Shown here: positions 1-11,629 of the stretch, piece by piece
Layout: the number at the start of each line of letters is the position of its first letter
Position numbering within the stretch: the first letter of the stretch is position 1
Assembly (NCBI GenBank): GCA_033980235.1
Contig: CM067066.1
Span: 41,105,977 to 41,169,976 of the forward strand
Reading direction: 5' to 3'
From: Diadema setosum
Taxonomy: Eukaryota; Echinodermata; Echinoidea; Diadematoida; Diadematidae
DNA: 64,000 nt
Made by a program: the position numbers and the translations under genes
Notes under the pieces: model-generated
What the model was told of the DNA's origin: nothing
The model's database searches: none
Seen by the model: only the letters and a program-made list of their open reading frames with translations

Positions 1-745
1 CCGAAAATTTTTATATTTCACCTTACAAAACATGGAATTCTTGTTATTTTTTGCTTATTAATTCTTACAATTCTAATCAAGATATAGTGACGGCCTAATA
101 GATAACAACGATTTATACCAACAAACTGAGGAGTTGAAAAAATACTCTAAATTACTACGCGCGAGTGTGCCGAAATTTGTATATTTCCGCGTCATCATCA
201 CGTTTTGTTCTTATCTTCTTCTTTTTTTTAAATAAATTTTGGCGAGCGAGCGCAGCGAGTGAGCCGAAAATTTTTGTATTTCAGCTTACAAAACATGCAA
301 TTCTTGTCATTTTTTTTTGTTTATTAAATCTTACAATTCTAATCAAGAATAGTGACGGCCTTATAGATAAAGATTTATATCCAACAAACAGAGGACTTGA
401 AAAAATACTCTAAATTAGTACGAGCGAGTGAGCCGAAATTTGTATATTTCCGCGTCATCATCACATTTTGTTCTTTTCTTTTTTTTTTTCTTTGATAAAT
501 TTTGGCGAGCGAGCGCAGCGAGCGAGCCGAAAATTTTGTATTTCAGCTTACAAAACATGGAATTCTTGTCATTTTTTGCTTATTAAATCTTGCAATTCTA
601 ATCACGATATAGTGACGGCCTTATATAGATAACGATTTATACCCAACAAACAGAGGACTTGAAAAAATACTCTAAATTAGTACGAGCGAGTGAGCCGAAA
701 TTTATATATTTCCGCGTCATCATTACGTTTTGTTCTTATCTTGTT
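1..745. repeat. Tandem satellite, period about 262 bp, running off the left edge
   Basis: The landmark AATACTCTAAATTA recurs at about 141, 404 and 666, giving a 262-bp period and nearly three copies. Each unit carries a GAGCGAGTGAGCCGAAA block, a T-rich stretch and a segment with ACGGCCTTATAGATAA. Copies differ mainly in T-run length. The array is cut by the window start, so its full size is unknown. The short open frames here are not conserved between units and are not genes. Confidence 0.85.
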
Positions 746-1200
746 TGATTTTTTTGCGCCCCCCCCCCCATGTTCGAAACCGTTGGCGCCCTCCATTGAT
801 CCAATCGGCGATCGCTTCGGAACGAAAGAAATTGCAGCCGCTGCTCCGTGTAACATTTTGCCTGCTAAATATAAAATGACATGTGTGAACACAATATACA
901 TTGTCATTTTGTCCGCATCATCGTCATGTTTTGTTTTTATCTTGTTTGATTTGGTTTTCTACACCCCCCCCCCCCCGATCCGGGCGAGGTTTTTTTTTTT
1001 TCTTCTTCTTCTTCTTCCTTTTCTTCCCCTTTTTTCTTTTTTTCTTCTTCTTCTTCTTCGTTTTTTTTTCCCGTTTTTTTTTCGTTTTTGGCGCCCCCAA
1101 GGAGTGGCGCCCGGGGCACGTGCCCCCCTTGCCCCCCCCCCCCCCCAAATACGCCACTGATGTTATCTTCACGTAATTATCATAATTTATTGCATTATTT
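746..1200. repeat. Low-complexity C-run and CTT/T-rich tract with mobile-element ends
   Basis: C-runs at about 760-770, 963-976 and 1132-1146 flank a long T/CTT tract (about 990-1085). The segment ...CAAGGAGTGGCGCC... and the closing ACGCCACTGATG resemble the CAGTGGCG ends of other G/C-run elements in this window. Open frames across it encode only homopolymers and are artefacts. Confidence 0.6.
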
Positions 1201-2005
1201 TCGTGTTTAAATTTCTTAGATTTTTTTCTTTCGGGTCACCAAATTTGATTGTCGGGTCACCCCAGCTCCCCAAAAGAACCAACATTCGAGAAAAAACGGA
1301 CAATGTAAATCCGGAGCCTCGATTGACAGGGATGGCATGGAGTCATACAAGTCATCTTATTACTTTGAATAGAATGTTATGTATTAAGCCGTCGATGGAA
1401 AGTATTTAAGAGGTACTCTCGATAATCAACAAGGCAAATTTGCTTTAATGACAGCAACGTGAAGAGAACATGACAAACAGATATACCACAGCAATTACAT
1501 TACTGAACTTGTGCTTAAACACTACGATTTGCAACCATGTAGGCCTAAATACGGCTTCAGTTTGTAATACATTACGATGATGTAATGTGGTATATGCCTA
1601 CATCTGTGCATCCACTTCCTCCTATGCCCTTGAGGTAGATAGCTTTGCTTTAAAAAAAAAAAAAAGTTTTGCTCCAACACTCATGTTAACTATACATTGC
1701 TCTAAATGAGTTTATATTATGGGATGATTTCATTTTTGACTGATTGTTTTGGTCCCTTTCCATGTCTGCAAACATTGTTGACAATACATGAGTGTGGAAG
1801 TACGACAACGTATACAAACGACCCGATAACGAACTACATTACAGAATTCCATTTTCCCACGAAGTCTGCAAAAACTTGTTTCTTCGATATGTCACCATGT
1901 TATCAGTGCTTTGCTTGCTCTGCGAGTCATCTGCATGTGGTATGTACAGGGTTTAATTCATAGTGACAGAGTTATACATTGTTGGGATTTTGACCTAATA
2001 AATTA
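1201..2005. other. Intergenic, nothing recognised
   Basis: No exon with splice signals, RNA gene or repeat could be identified. Open frames are short and show no family resemblance. Confidence 0.5.
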
Positions 2006-2830
2006 TTAATTAGCTTTGAAGAGTAAATCAGAATCTCAATATTCAAAATATCGTTTTTATAGAAATAAGCTTACCTCAGTGATACGACTTTCCTCACGGA
2101 AAATTGAATCACATAAAATTGATATAAATGTGCTTTGGAATACAGTAAATATTTCATTAGGGAAAAAAAAAAACTAATAACGATAAATGTAATTTATATG
2201 TTGATGATGAGCTGATAAACGATCCACTCAAAATTGCAGAAGAATTTAACACGTATTATGTTGAGATGGGTCCTCGTCTTGCCACTGCCATAAATTCGGG
2301 AAATGCTCATTTTACTCAATATTTATACCGCCATCTCCCGAAAATTCTCTATTTCTTGCACCTACAAATCGTTATGAAATTATCAAAACAGTCAAGGAAC
2401 TTAAGACTAGCCATTCTAGAGGCATATGATGGGTTTAGTGTTAACCTTGTTAAGCAGATAATAAACCACACAGCCAACTCATTATCTCGTATTCTTAATT
2501 TATCGCTCTTTTCTGGTCAATTCCCAAACTCATTAAAAGTATGCAAGGTTATACCAATTTATAAGAAAGATGACTCATCTCACTGAAGAATTATCGTCCA
2601 ATTTCTTTGCTTGCTGCCCTATCAAAAGTTCTAGAAAAGATTGTACATACAAGACTTTATGGGTTTCTGAATGATAATGCATTATTAGTTGCTAATCAAT
2701 TTGATTTTAGAAAAAGACATTCTACCGATTATGCAATCATTCAATTACATATCAAATTATTGAATCATTTATGAAAAAAGAACATGTTATCGGGATTTTC
2801 ATGAATCTGAGCAAGGCATTCGATACCATA

Positions 2831-3136
2831 CTCCGCTTGTAAAATGTTCAACTCACTACCAATTTTCGTTCAATCATCCCCTTCATTACCAGTTTTCAAG
2901 AAACACCTCCGGCTTCACCAGTCAATCTTTTGATTTAGTTATCATTTCATATGACCACCACTTGTATTATGTCGTATTATGTTTGTATTTGCTCTTTCTA
3001 TTTGTATATATGTTACCCGATGTTATTTGTAATTCGTATTTGATTTTGTAACCTTTGTATGTGATGCAGGGCTCCCTTGCAAAGCAGGCCATTAGGGCTC
3101 TGAACGGGACAACCCTGCTTTTAAAGAAAACATGAA

Positions 3137-3187
<51 letters not shown>

Positions 3188-3200
3188 ATATATATATAAA
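2831..3200 (+). mobile_element. 3' end of a second LINE nested inside the first
   Basis: Between the LSKAFDT motif and the next piece of the host LINE lies a segment encoding FNSLPIFVQSSPSLPVFKK. This is the usual C-terminal end of CR1/L2-type LINE ORF2. A stop, a 3' UTR with CAGGGCTCCCTTGC... and an (AATA)n tail at 3135-3190 follow. The host LINE then resumes (WFKDYLHNRKHVFY, about 3258). This is the layout of a 5'-truncated copy inserted with its tail. Confidence 0.75.
3135..3190. repeat. (AAAT)n LINE tail microsatellite
   Basis: About fourteen AAAT/AATA repeats directly follow the nested LINE 3' UTR. Confidence 0.95.
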
Positions 3201-3714
3201 TAATATTCTATTGTACAAAATGCAGAAATTACGGTAGCCACGGCCAAGCTCTAACTGGTTTAAAGATTATTTACACAACAGAAAGCATGTGTTTTATAAA
3301 TCGACTGAACCCAATAAACAAAACGTCCTCTGTGGTGTCCCACAAGGATCGATTTTAGGACCTTTGTTGTATTTGATATAATTATATAAATGATTTAGTG
3401 CATTCATTTTCGTTGTTTAACTTTGTTTTGCTCGCAGATGACACGAGCATCTTCTTTTCTCATAAAAATCTATATACACTGACTACAGTTGTCAATTCAG
3501 AATCATTAAAGGTTTCGACGTGGTTTAAGTGCAACAAATTATCACTGAATATTGAAAAAACGAATTATGTTTTCTTTAGAAATAGCCATACACCAATTGA
3601 TGATATCATGTTACATATTGATGGTAAGCAATTGGATCAAAAGTTTTGTGTAATTTTTTTGAGGTAACTATCGATTCACACCTAACATGGCCGATCATAT
3701 ACACCGAGTTCATT

Positions 3715-3825
<111 letters not shown>

Positions 3826-3942
3826 CGTGATCCTATGGAAAGTGAGAGAATATCTTACCAAACATACCTTGAAAATTCGTCATAATGCACTCATATTACC
3901 CCATATCACTTCTTGTAATATTGTGTGGGGAAATTACTCTGT

Positions 3943-3944
<2 letters not shown>

Positions 3945-3981
<37 letters not shown>
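3945..3981. repeat. (AC)n microsatellite
   Basis: Eighteen AC dinucleotides within the dead LINE. Confidence 0.98.
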
Positions 3982-3985
<4 letters not shown>

Positions 3986-4705
3986 CGATATTGTTATATT
4001 GTTATTACAGAAACGTTCTGTAAGACTTATTACCTGTTCACACTACTTAGCACACACTGAAACTTTGTTTAATGATTTAAGGACTTAGAATTTCTGATAT
4101 GCATACATGGCAAACAGCAATATTTATGTATAAATATACCAATAATCATCTCAGAGAATTGTTTAAATATATGTATATTTCAAATTATACTGTTCATTCA
4201 TTTCCTACCCGTCATGCAACAGATTATCATTTGGAAAATCCTACGCTCATTATAGCTCAAGACATCATGGTCCAGATGTATGGAACTCATTGAATGACAA
4301 GAACGATGACCTTAAACGCAGTTTATCTTTACAACGTTTTAAATCATCATATAAAAACGCTCTTCTCGGAATGGACCACTCGAATTAGAAATTACGCTTT
4401 TGTTAGCTCTCAACTCCTGAACACTGTATCTCATCGCTTTTCTTCTCTTCTCTCTAAGTCTTCCTATTCGGGTCCCTTATTCTCGGTGTTTCCGTCTTTA
4501 TACATTCCACCTTGTGTTGTCCTTTTTGGTCAAATGCCATTTAAAATACTTTAAAGATTTACATTATTTGTTCTACACAACAGAAAGCATGTGTTTTATT
4601 CCTTTAGTTAAACAGAAATTGTAGACCAAGACAAATATGTTCAAAGCCGTTGTCAAAGTCAAGCGATTTGCTTATTGATATCGGTCTCCCCCACCTGTAC
4701 ACTTA

Positions 4706-4999
4706 CTCTCTAAAAACAATCGAGTGAAAATATTCACTCTTAAAAGAGTGAATACAAAAAAGAGTGAATTTAGAGTGGAATTGGAGTGAATTTTGAGTGA
4801 AAATGTTCATTTTCACTCAGTTTGGAGTGACCTCAGGGATCACTCGAAAATTTTGGAGTGATCCCTGAGGTCACTCTAAAACGAGTGAAAATTAACATTT
4901 TCACTCAAAAATCAATCCAATTTCACTCTAAATTCACTCTTTTTTAATATTCACTCTTTTAAGAGTGAATATTTTCAATCGATTTTTTTTTTTAGAGAG
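4706..4999. mobile_element. 294-bp fold-back (hairpin) MITE built of GAGTGA motifs
   Basis: The sequence starts CTCTCTAAAAACAATCGAGT and ends with its near inverse complement (...CAATCGATT..TTTAGAGAG). It is self-complementary almost to the centre, around CCTCAGGGATCACTC / GAGTGATCCCTGAGG. Direct TA dinucleotides lie on both sides (4704-4705, 5000-5001), consistent with a TA target duplication as in Tc1/mariner-type elements. It has no coding capacity. Superfamily assignment is inference. Confidence 0.85.
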
Positions 5000-5009
5000 T
5001 AAAGATCTG

Positions 5010-5640
5010 TAATGAAACTCATGTATTATTTCACATGATTATATACTTGTAATGAGAAATCTTGATTATATTTTCATGACTTGTGAATAATATGTTTGAT
5101 ATTGTTATACATGTACTTATTTTCTGTTGTGTACAAGTGGAGATTTAAAACTTACTGAAACTGAAACGTTGTACTAGTAGACCCTAGCTTATTTCAGTAG
5201 AGAAAACGGGTCCATGCTATGTTACATCATGATTGTAACAAGATGGCGGCAAGTCGGTCATCTCTCACTGCATTCCAAATAAAACCACATTGCTTTATAG
5301 TCACAAAAGCATTGACAGTCATTCGCTTCAAAAATCCCTTTTGAGAAAGTCAATCCTAAAACCTCGAATAGAGTGCTTTCTTACGGAGGAGAAGCGTGAA
5401 TACATCATGGACGAGCATTATACCTTGACCAAATAAGAATTCATGTAGAGATAGCTTTATTCATGGAATGATTCAGAGTGATATTTGAATTGAGAGGGAT
5501 ATTAAACTAAAATCTTAGTGAGAAATTATAAAGAGAAATGTGTAACATTCGGACCAAATTTATGCAGTTTACTTGACTAGGGTGTGTGGAAGAACTGCTA
5601 TTGAGATGTTTAATACACGTTTGATTAACTCTTTCCTCTT
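5010..5640. other. Intron or upstream DNA before the aquaporin exon, nothing recognised
   Basis: AT-rich sequence with no confident exon. The upstream aquaporin exons, including the one with the first NPA box, were looked for here and not found. Confidence 0.5.
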
Positions 5641-5646
5641 CCCCAG

Positions 5647-5727
5647 ATTCCATATACTGGGGCGAGCATGAACCCTGCCCGCTCTTTCGGCCCCGCTTTG
5701 GTAAACTGGGTGTGGACTGACCAATGG
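5647..5727 (+). CDS. Aquaporin exon carrying the second NPA box (partial gene)
   Basis: Classical aquaporins are six-helix tetrameric membrane channels for water. The two NPA half-helices meet in the pore. This 81-nt, phase 0/0 exon encodes 27 residues including [17 protein letters not shown], the typical loop E with the second NPA box and the conserved arginine right after it (NPAR), which forms part of the selectivity filter. A pyrimidine-rich acceptor (CTCTTCCCCAG) precedes it and a GTAAAT donor follows. Vertebrate AQP1-type genes also have an 81-nt exon at this place, supporting homology with the AQP0/1/2/4/5 group. Preceding exons are not visible and probably lie left of the window. The family is clear; the exact paralogue is not. 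Confidence 0.93.
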
Positions 5728-6092
5728 GTAAATCTAGCTGTATACTTTTATCTTTCAATCTTCCCTTTTCAGACTTTAGAGGTAATTTGAAAACTGACCC
5801 TTTGTTACTGTTAATTAGCCATGAACGTTTTGGTGATGATAATGATATTGAAGGTAAGTAAATCTGCAACTACATGTATAGTACTCTTGTTATCACACCT
5901 ATATGTGTTATACATGTAGAGAGTGAAAGTAACACAATAATATGCAAGTATACAATATGAATTTACCATAACGAGTTAACGCGATATTATCAGTAATACC
6001 CGTGATATTATCAGCACCCTCACCCCCATCCGCTCAAGATTCTTATAATACTTGTCGACAGTGATCGCATTTGATTCTTCCTTATGAATCAG

Positions 6093-6266
6093 GTTTACTG
6101 GGCGGCGCCTATTGGAGCAGGTATCCTTGCAACACTGGTCTACCGAAGTCTTTTCGCCGAAAAGGCGCTGATTCTCCGGGAAACTTCGTGCCGACGCACA
6201 ACTGATGGGGAGAGCGCCCCCAACGGTAGACACAGTGAAGTAATTGACGAGGTGACGAGTGTTTAG
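6093..6266 (+). CDS. Aquaporin last exon, short isoform, ending in a T-S-V motif
   Basis: The acceptor ATGAATCAG is followed in phase 0 by VYWAAPIGAGILATLVY, the sixth transmembrane helix of classical aquaporins (compare the W.GP..GA motif). A cytosolic tail of about 35 residues ends EVIDEVTSV before TAG at 6264-6266. T-S-V at the C-terminus fits a class I PDZ ligand (S/T-x-hydrophobic). Human AQP4 also ends in such a motif and binds syntrophin. PDZ binding here is inference. Inside the exon, GAG|GTGACG at 6251/6252 is a phase-0 potential donor that would drop only VTSV and allow splicing to 6924. Confidence 0.9.
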   Translation, partial: VYWAAPIGAGILATLVYRSLFAEKALILRETSCRRTTDGESAPNGRHSEVIDEVTSV

Positions 6267-6923
6267 TCGGGATTTGATGTGTATCCGCCTGTGATCTGGA
6301 TAAAGAAAACGATTCCATTCCGATCATCATTCTATCCATCTGAAGTCGTTGTATCAAAAAAAAAAAAAAAGAGAGTTCCATAGTAATTCATGTACAGTGG
6401 GGCAAAATTAAATCCAAAACACTTTGGTCTTGTTGATGTATTGCACTTTTGCCGAAGGCTTTAGGTTGATTTGAATGCATCATAATACGAGTGTCTCATA
6501 TTTATTCACTTTGGATCTTAGCTGGTATGACACTCCTTGGATTTATTCACAGAATAATAAACATCTAAAATAATGTAATACCAAGTAAAGGAATCTCATG
6601 CTAGCCAATTTCAAGTCACTTTCTGACTTTAATTTGTGCATCCTAATGGAAGTTTGAGCACAATCTGTATCATAAATATTTATCATCTATGCAAAATGTT
6701 CATGCTATGACCACTGTCGCTGAAGTCAAACAATAAGCATAAAATCTGTGAGGTAAGTTATTAAACTTCAGATGGGGAATTCATGACATGTTAATAAGAT
6801 ATATCTTCTTTACTTGTTATCATTTATGAAGTCATTTTAAAAGTATAGCTATCTTGAATGTCCTTTTTCAAAAATAATTGCATGAAAGCCATTTTCAACT
6901 GATCAGTGTCTGTGTTAAAACAG
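6267..6923. other. 3' UTR of the short aquaporin isoform or intron of a longer one
   Basis: No repeat or further exon is recognised. A 14-base A-run lies at about 6356-6370. Candidate polyadenylation signals are not distinctive. Confidence 0.4.
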
Positions 6924-7022
6924 GTAATGTATGCATCGCATGGACAGTATATCAAGAAAGACTACCGTCGACTGGATACTATAACCTTTGACCTGAATTC
7001 CTCCCCGTACTCGGCGAGAGCT
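6924..7022 (+). CDS. Putative internal coding exon, possible alternative aquaporin tail
   Basis: This 99-nt (33-codon) phase 0/0 open segment lies between the acceptor AAAACAG and the strong donor GCT|GTGAGT. It encodes VMYASHGQYIKKDYRRL followed by DTITFDLNSSPYSARA, a polar, tail-like sequence with no transmembrane segment. The phase matches the internal donor at 6251/6252 upstream and the terminal exon at 10972 downstream. I do not recognise the sequence as a known domain. It could belong to a longer aquaporin isoform or to another gene. The support is reading frame plus splice signals only. Confidence 0.5.
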
Positions 7023-7189
7023 GTGAGTGTTTTTAGCTTACAATGTTCATTAACTTCCAAGTCGCCATTCATATTTTATACTCACAGTTTTTTTATTTCA
7101 CCTTTTCTTTTAACACTGCTTTGAAAACTAGAGTCATGAGAGCACTCAAAAGTCAAAGTGTGTGTATATTATAGTGTGGAATGATATCA

Positions 7190-7250
7190 TTGCAAGCAAT
7201 ATTATTATTATTGATATCATTATTATTATTGATATCATTGCAAGCAATTA
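7190..7250. repeat. ATT/GATATC-rich simple repeat
   Basis: TATTATTATTGATATCATT is repeated twice, flanked by two copies of CATTGCAAGCAAT. Confidence 0.7.
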
Positions 7251-8500
7251 TTCCTGCCCATACACATTTGCAGATTTCACTCACGAAATCATTCCATGTT
7301 GCTTTGAAAAGACGAAAAGTTCAATCCTGTTGATCTAACAGTATCAGGTTTTCTATGCCTTCATTCGGGCGTATACACGATAATGAATAGAATAATCAAT
7401 TAATCAACGTATCAATTCGCTTTATTGTTAATTTCTCTTCACACGATTTATATATCCAGTCATAATGTGCTCATGTGGTTGAAGCCAACGATCATTCTGT
7501 ATAAATAAGCTTGTCTGTCATTATGCAATCAATACATGTACATCAGTGTAGTTACTCATTTTGGACAAAGTACATCTTCGAGTCAAACCTTTGTGTGTAA
7601 ACTAGTCTTTTATTATCACGATTAATGATGTGTGCAGTACATACTCGCTTGTCGACATATCCATATTGCTGCTCAAACGGGTATAGTAGTCATATACTCC
7701 GCAAGAACTTTCACTTTATGCAAACTTTGACCAGAAGATGACAACGACATACGCTACACTTTACCATGCTTAAAACATTGATTGGCAGCGTTTCATTTTC
7801 TCTTCGGCAAGGCCGAACCAGTCGCCCTGAATTACAAATTTGAGATATGCAAACATTGATTTCATGATAGCAATATTTTATGTATAACATTCATGTCATG
7901 TCATAGTTAATCAATTGAACTTGTGTTAACTGACTTTGTATGAACCATCCCGTTATAGGCTGCTTCCTTGACAGGTTTGATATTATCGCATCGTAAAATG
8001 ATCGCTAAAATTGACCATGGCACTAGTTCCCAGAGGATTATAAGGTCAAATTCTGTGAACGCAATGGAGAGCAAACGAACAATACATATACACACACACA
8101 CACACACACACATACGCACACACAACAAACTTATTTGCACACGTCGACCTTCGCTGAGATAAGTGTCCAAAATAATCTATAATCTATTTGTGGTTACATG
8201 TTTTAATTGTTGCTCCCAGGATGTGCAAACATACGATTCACCTTCGCAATATAAAGGTATACCTTGACAGAAATGCGGCAACATAAATATATTTTGTAGC
8301 AAACTTCGACGACGATTTCATGTAGATAACATTGCAAGTCATGTGTTTGCAATATAATGTACAAACATTACCTATAGAACTTATGTACCATCATAACATA
8401 GCGCTTTATTATGATGAAGTCGAGAGAGTTTAAAATTTGATTGTGATATGAGCACAATGTCTGCATTTTTAGACCGGATGTTTTACCCACCATATTACTG
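7251..8500. other. Probable intron, mostly unremarkable
   Basis: AT-rich sequence with a (CA)n microsatellite at about 8088-8115. No exon is recognised. Confidence 0.45.
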
Positions 8501-8930
8501 TTGCCCCCAGCTAGACAAGCACGAGTGGTACAGCCTACGAGCTAGACGTAAAGTATGACAGGTCCATGACCTAAACACTAGGTAAAACAAACCCACGAGC
8601 TAAACACTAGGCAAATAAGGCCCTTGAGCTCAACACAAGGCAAATGTGGCCCACAAAGGGTTTGCAGTGCGACACTATACAATATCGATGACGTACATTA
8701 ATTACCGTGATGTAATGTCCAGTTCGTCGGCTTTTTTGCGAAGTGTTGAACTCGTGGGAATTATTTTCCTTTAGTGTATACCTCGTGGACCGTATAGCTA
8801 GTGTGCCTTGGCTGTATAACTCGTGAGTGACTCGTAGACAGCATGACTCGTGGGCCTTGGCTGTATTACTCGTGAGTGACTCGTAGACAACATAACTCGT
8901 GGATGTCGAGCTCGTGACGTGCACCCCTTT
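8500..8930. repeat. ACTCGTGG-rich imperfect fold-back with a 49-bp duplication
   Basis: The left part is rich in ACGAGCTAAACACTAGG-like words and the right part in their inverse complements (ACTCGTGG, CTCGTGAG). In the right part CCTTGGCTGTAT followed by ACTCGTGAGTGACTCGTAGA occurs at 8806 and 8855, a 49-bp direct duplication. Confidence 0.5.
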
Positions 8931-9640
8931 GATTTAAAACAGGTATTTAGCAACGTCAGGATAAAAGACATGACAGAGAATATACATCAGAGAAAACAGT
9001 GTGTGCAATAACAGGGTATGCTGAAGAAATGAGGTCAATGTGTTTCTTTATTATCATCATAATTATCCTATTGCAGTGTTCGCGACTGTACACGGAGTAA
9101 ACGTTTGATGTGTTATGCAGATCACAGTTTTTCCGAAAGTTGATACCATGCATACGAGCTGGTAGAACACAAGATAATTTCTTTTCAAAGATAGACATTT
9201 TAAGCATTAACAAAGAACAAACTTCCAACCGCTGAAGCCTTCATCCAATAAGTGCGTACCGCCTTTAGAGATTTTGTGTCTATTCATTTTTGTGTTCGTA
9301 AGTGCTCTATACCATGGATTTCCCATTTGTCTTCCATTGTTGTCTGATTATGAAGTTGTCAAACATATTTTACTCTTTTTTATAGGTATTAATTCTGGCA
9401 TCAGCACATTGTCTGTTGTCACCTCTCATTTGTGTTTTTTGAAAAGAACGTCTGTCTTGCTTTCAGGAGTATGTGTGTGTGTTTCAGTGATGACCTTTGA
9501 TGTATCATTTTATAAAGTATATATAGTGTCATTGAATGCATATCCTTTCAGAGAACGTCGCATTTCCACAACCCACATTCTATCTCCCAAAAATAAATAT
9601 GCAAATATTACATAATATTCTATAAAGGACTCTATTTGTA

Positions 9641-9885
9641 GGGGTGCTGTGGAATAGTGGATAAGATTCCCGACTCCAAATCGGAGGACCCGAGTTCGAT
9701 TCCCGCCCACTGCACCTGTCCTTGGACAAGATGATTTTACCTATAACAACCTTCCTAGATCTCCAACGCTATACAGGGTAATAATAGTGGCAGGGTCGTC
9801 TGGTAGAGCAGTGGCAAAACTGAAGAGGCTACCCTGGGTGAAGAAGCCCTTAATATTATTATCGTTATTATTATTATTATTACTA
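9641..9885 (+). mobile_element. tRNA-derived SINE with ATT-rich tail
   Basis: The first 74 bases (9643-9716) fold as a near-complete tRNA cloverleaf. The acceptor GGTGCTG pairs with a 3' strand ending GCACC, the D stem is GAAT/ATTC, and the anticodon stem CCGA/TCGG encloses loop CTCCAAA. Box B-like GAGTTCGATTCCC follows. A tRNA-unrelated body of about 130 bp comes next, ending at AAGCCCTTAATATTATTATC and an (ATT)n tail. The unrelated body and simple-repeat tail make this a SINE rather than a functional tRNA gene. The anticodon position reads CCA (Trp). Confidence 0.8.
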
Positions 9886-10960
9886 TTATGATTATGATTG
9901 TCATTGTTATCATTATAATTATCATTATCATTATTATCATCATCATCATCATCTCATTATCATAATAAAATCACTATAATTAAAAAGACGAAAGGAGAAT
10001 AATTCTTTTTTTTTTATCTCTCTCTCTCTTTTACCCATAGTCTTATCTCATTCAACTTACCTCTATTCTTCCCGATTTATTCTCCTTTTGTTGTTTTGAT
10101 TTCGCGTTTCATAGTCCACATCGTTCATAGACTTCGGTTCTCCCCCTTGGTTTCATGAATGATAAATACCCACCTCTCTCTCCCATCTTCATATTTCCAG
10201 CCTTCAACTTCATTTTTCTCCTCCCAGCGATGTCCGAACCTTTTACTTGATTTTCACTATATTCTTCCTTACGACTCTCTCTATCCCTTTTCTCCCGTCT
10301 CCACATAGTGCAACTTCAACTTCAGCTGTCTGCTGCCCTCACTTTTCACTTTATTTGCCTGTCTTGCACTCTCCCTATGTAGTTTCCCGCCCCAATTCTC
10401 CATTTTTTTTTCTAGGCTTTTCTTTTGTCAAGCCACGATCCCTACAAAGACTACATACACATGGTGCTACACAAATCCTTTTCCTTCATTTACTTCACCA
10501 TGCAAACCTTCAAGCAGCATACAATACAATTGTCTCATACTCCACAAAGTTTGCTGATGTGTATTACTACTATTCGTGCATTTGCTGAATCCACTTATAT
10601 ATTTTTTTGGTAAATGGTATTTAGGAGGAGTTGCAGCCTTGAATTCCAATGTATCATATTGTTCTCTTAACCTATGTAAATATCTGCAGGATTCGTTGGC
10701 CAGAAGTTGTATATCATTAGTCAAATTTACTTGTTTATAACTATCCTAAACATACCTGTGCGGTTGTACTATATGGGAGATTGTGGAAAATTATGTATAT
10801 AGTTAACTGCAAAAGTAAAAAACCCCACCCAGGAAAAATGCAACAACAACAAAACGACAACAAAGGGCCAACATTTCTGTAGCACAGAGGGTGACGACAT
10901 ATCTTGTTTTTGCATCTGCACTGACAGTAGGGCCTACTGTATAACATAATCAATGACTGT
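9886..10960. other. Pyrimidine-rich probable intron, no exon supported
   Basis: An ATT/ATC simple-repeat region (to about 9960) is followed by C/T-rich DNA with TCTCTC runs. Open frames are short and have no family match. Confidence 0.4.
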
Positions 10961-10971
10961 TTGTTTTGCAG

Positions 10972-11001
10972 GCTTGGGGCACGTCAAATACTAGGGTATA
11001 G
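10972..11001 (+). CDS. Putative terminal coding exon ending in N-T-R-V
   Basis: A strong acceptor (CTGTTTGTTTTGCAG) is followed in phase 0 by AWGTSNTRV and a TAG at 10999-11001. The last residues T-R-V fit a class I PDZ ligand. Joined to 6924-7022 it would close an open frame with a PDZ-type end, as the short aquaporin isoform does. Only nine codons are coding, so the call rests on the acceptor, the phase and this parallel. Confidence 0.4.
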   Translation, partial: AWGTSNTRV

Positions 11002-11629
11002 CGGCGTTGGCAGCGGACATCCTATCAGAGCACCTTGTACAATCTTAAAAAGTCCATGTCATTGCTTCACTTCAGGTTGCCAGATATTTCATTTGTTTTT
11101 CAAATTGCAACGTTGTAACATACCAATTTGTGATTTTAACACCCTATGATTGAAGCACGTTCTTACCTTGGAATGTTAGATATAAAATATTACACACGAC
11201 CCTTTCCAAACAGGTATTCGAAGCCTTTGAAATCAATCACTATGCTTATCTTTGATTACTAGTATGTATCACGGCAGCTCTATATGTAAAGCTTGCTGCA
11301 ACTTACCAGACAACCTCACTTTGTTTGAATGATAGTGAACGCCGTAGAGTTGCCCCCTCCCCCCTCACCAACACACACACGCACAAAGCTCTCGTGATTG
11401 TGTACAAACAGAACATAATAATGTCAGGTTTTGAAATACATTGGACATAATGACGAAGGTATACCACTAAAAAGAGTAGGGCGCTCTTGTTCATCTTTTG
11501 GTGACAAGTGCTGGCAAAAAAGTCATAGAGTTCTTCTGTTTTATCGAAATTTTCTCATGATTCTTAGAAAACGATGAAACAAATGGATTCTCAACAAATT
11601 TGCTGAACAAGTAATAATATCACAGTGGA

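Noticed and set aside
690..1176. 156-codon and overlapping frames rich in Phe/Leu/Pro or Lys/Glu
   Set aside because: They translate satellite, C-run and CTT tracts; composition is homopolymeric.
9643..9716. Functional tRNA gene
   Set aside because: It continues into a SINE body with a simple-repeat tail, and the T stem has mismatches.
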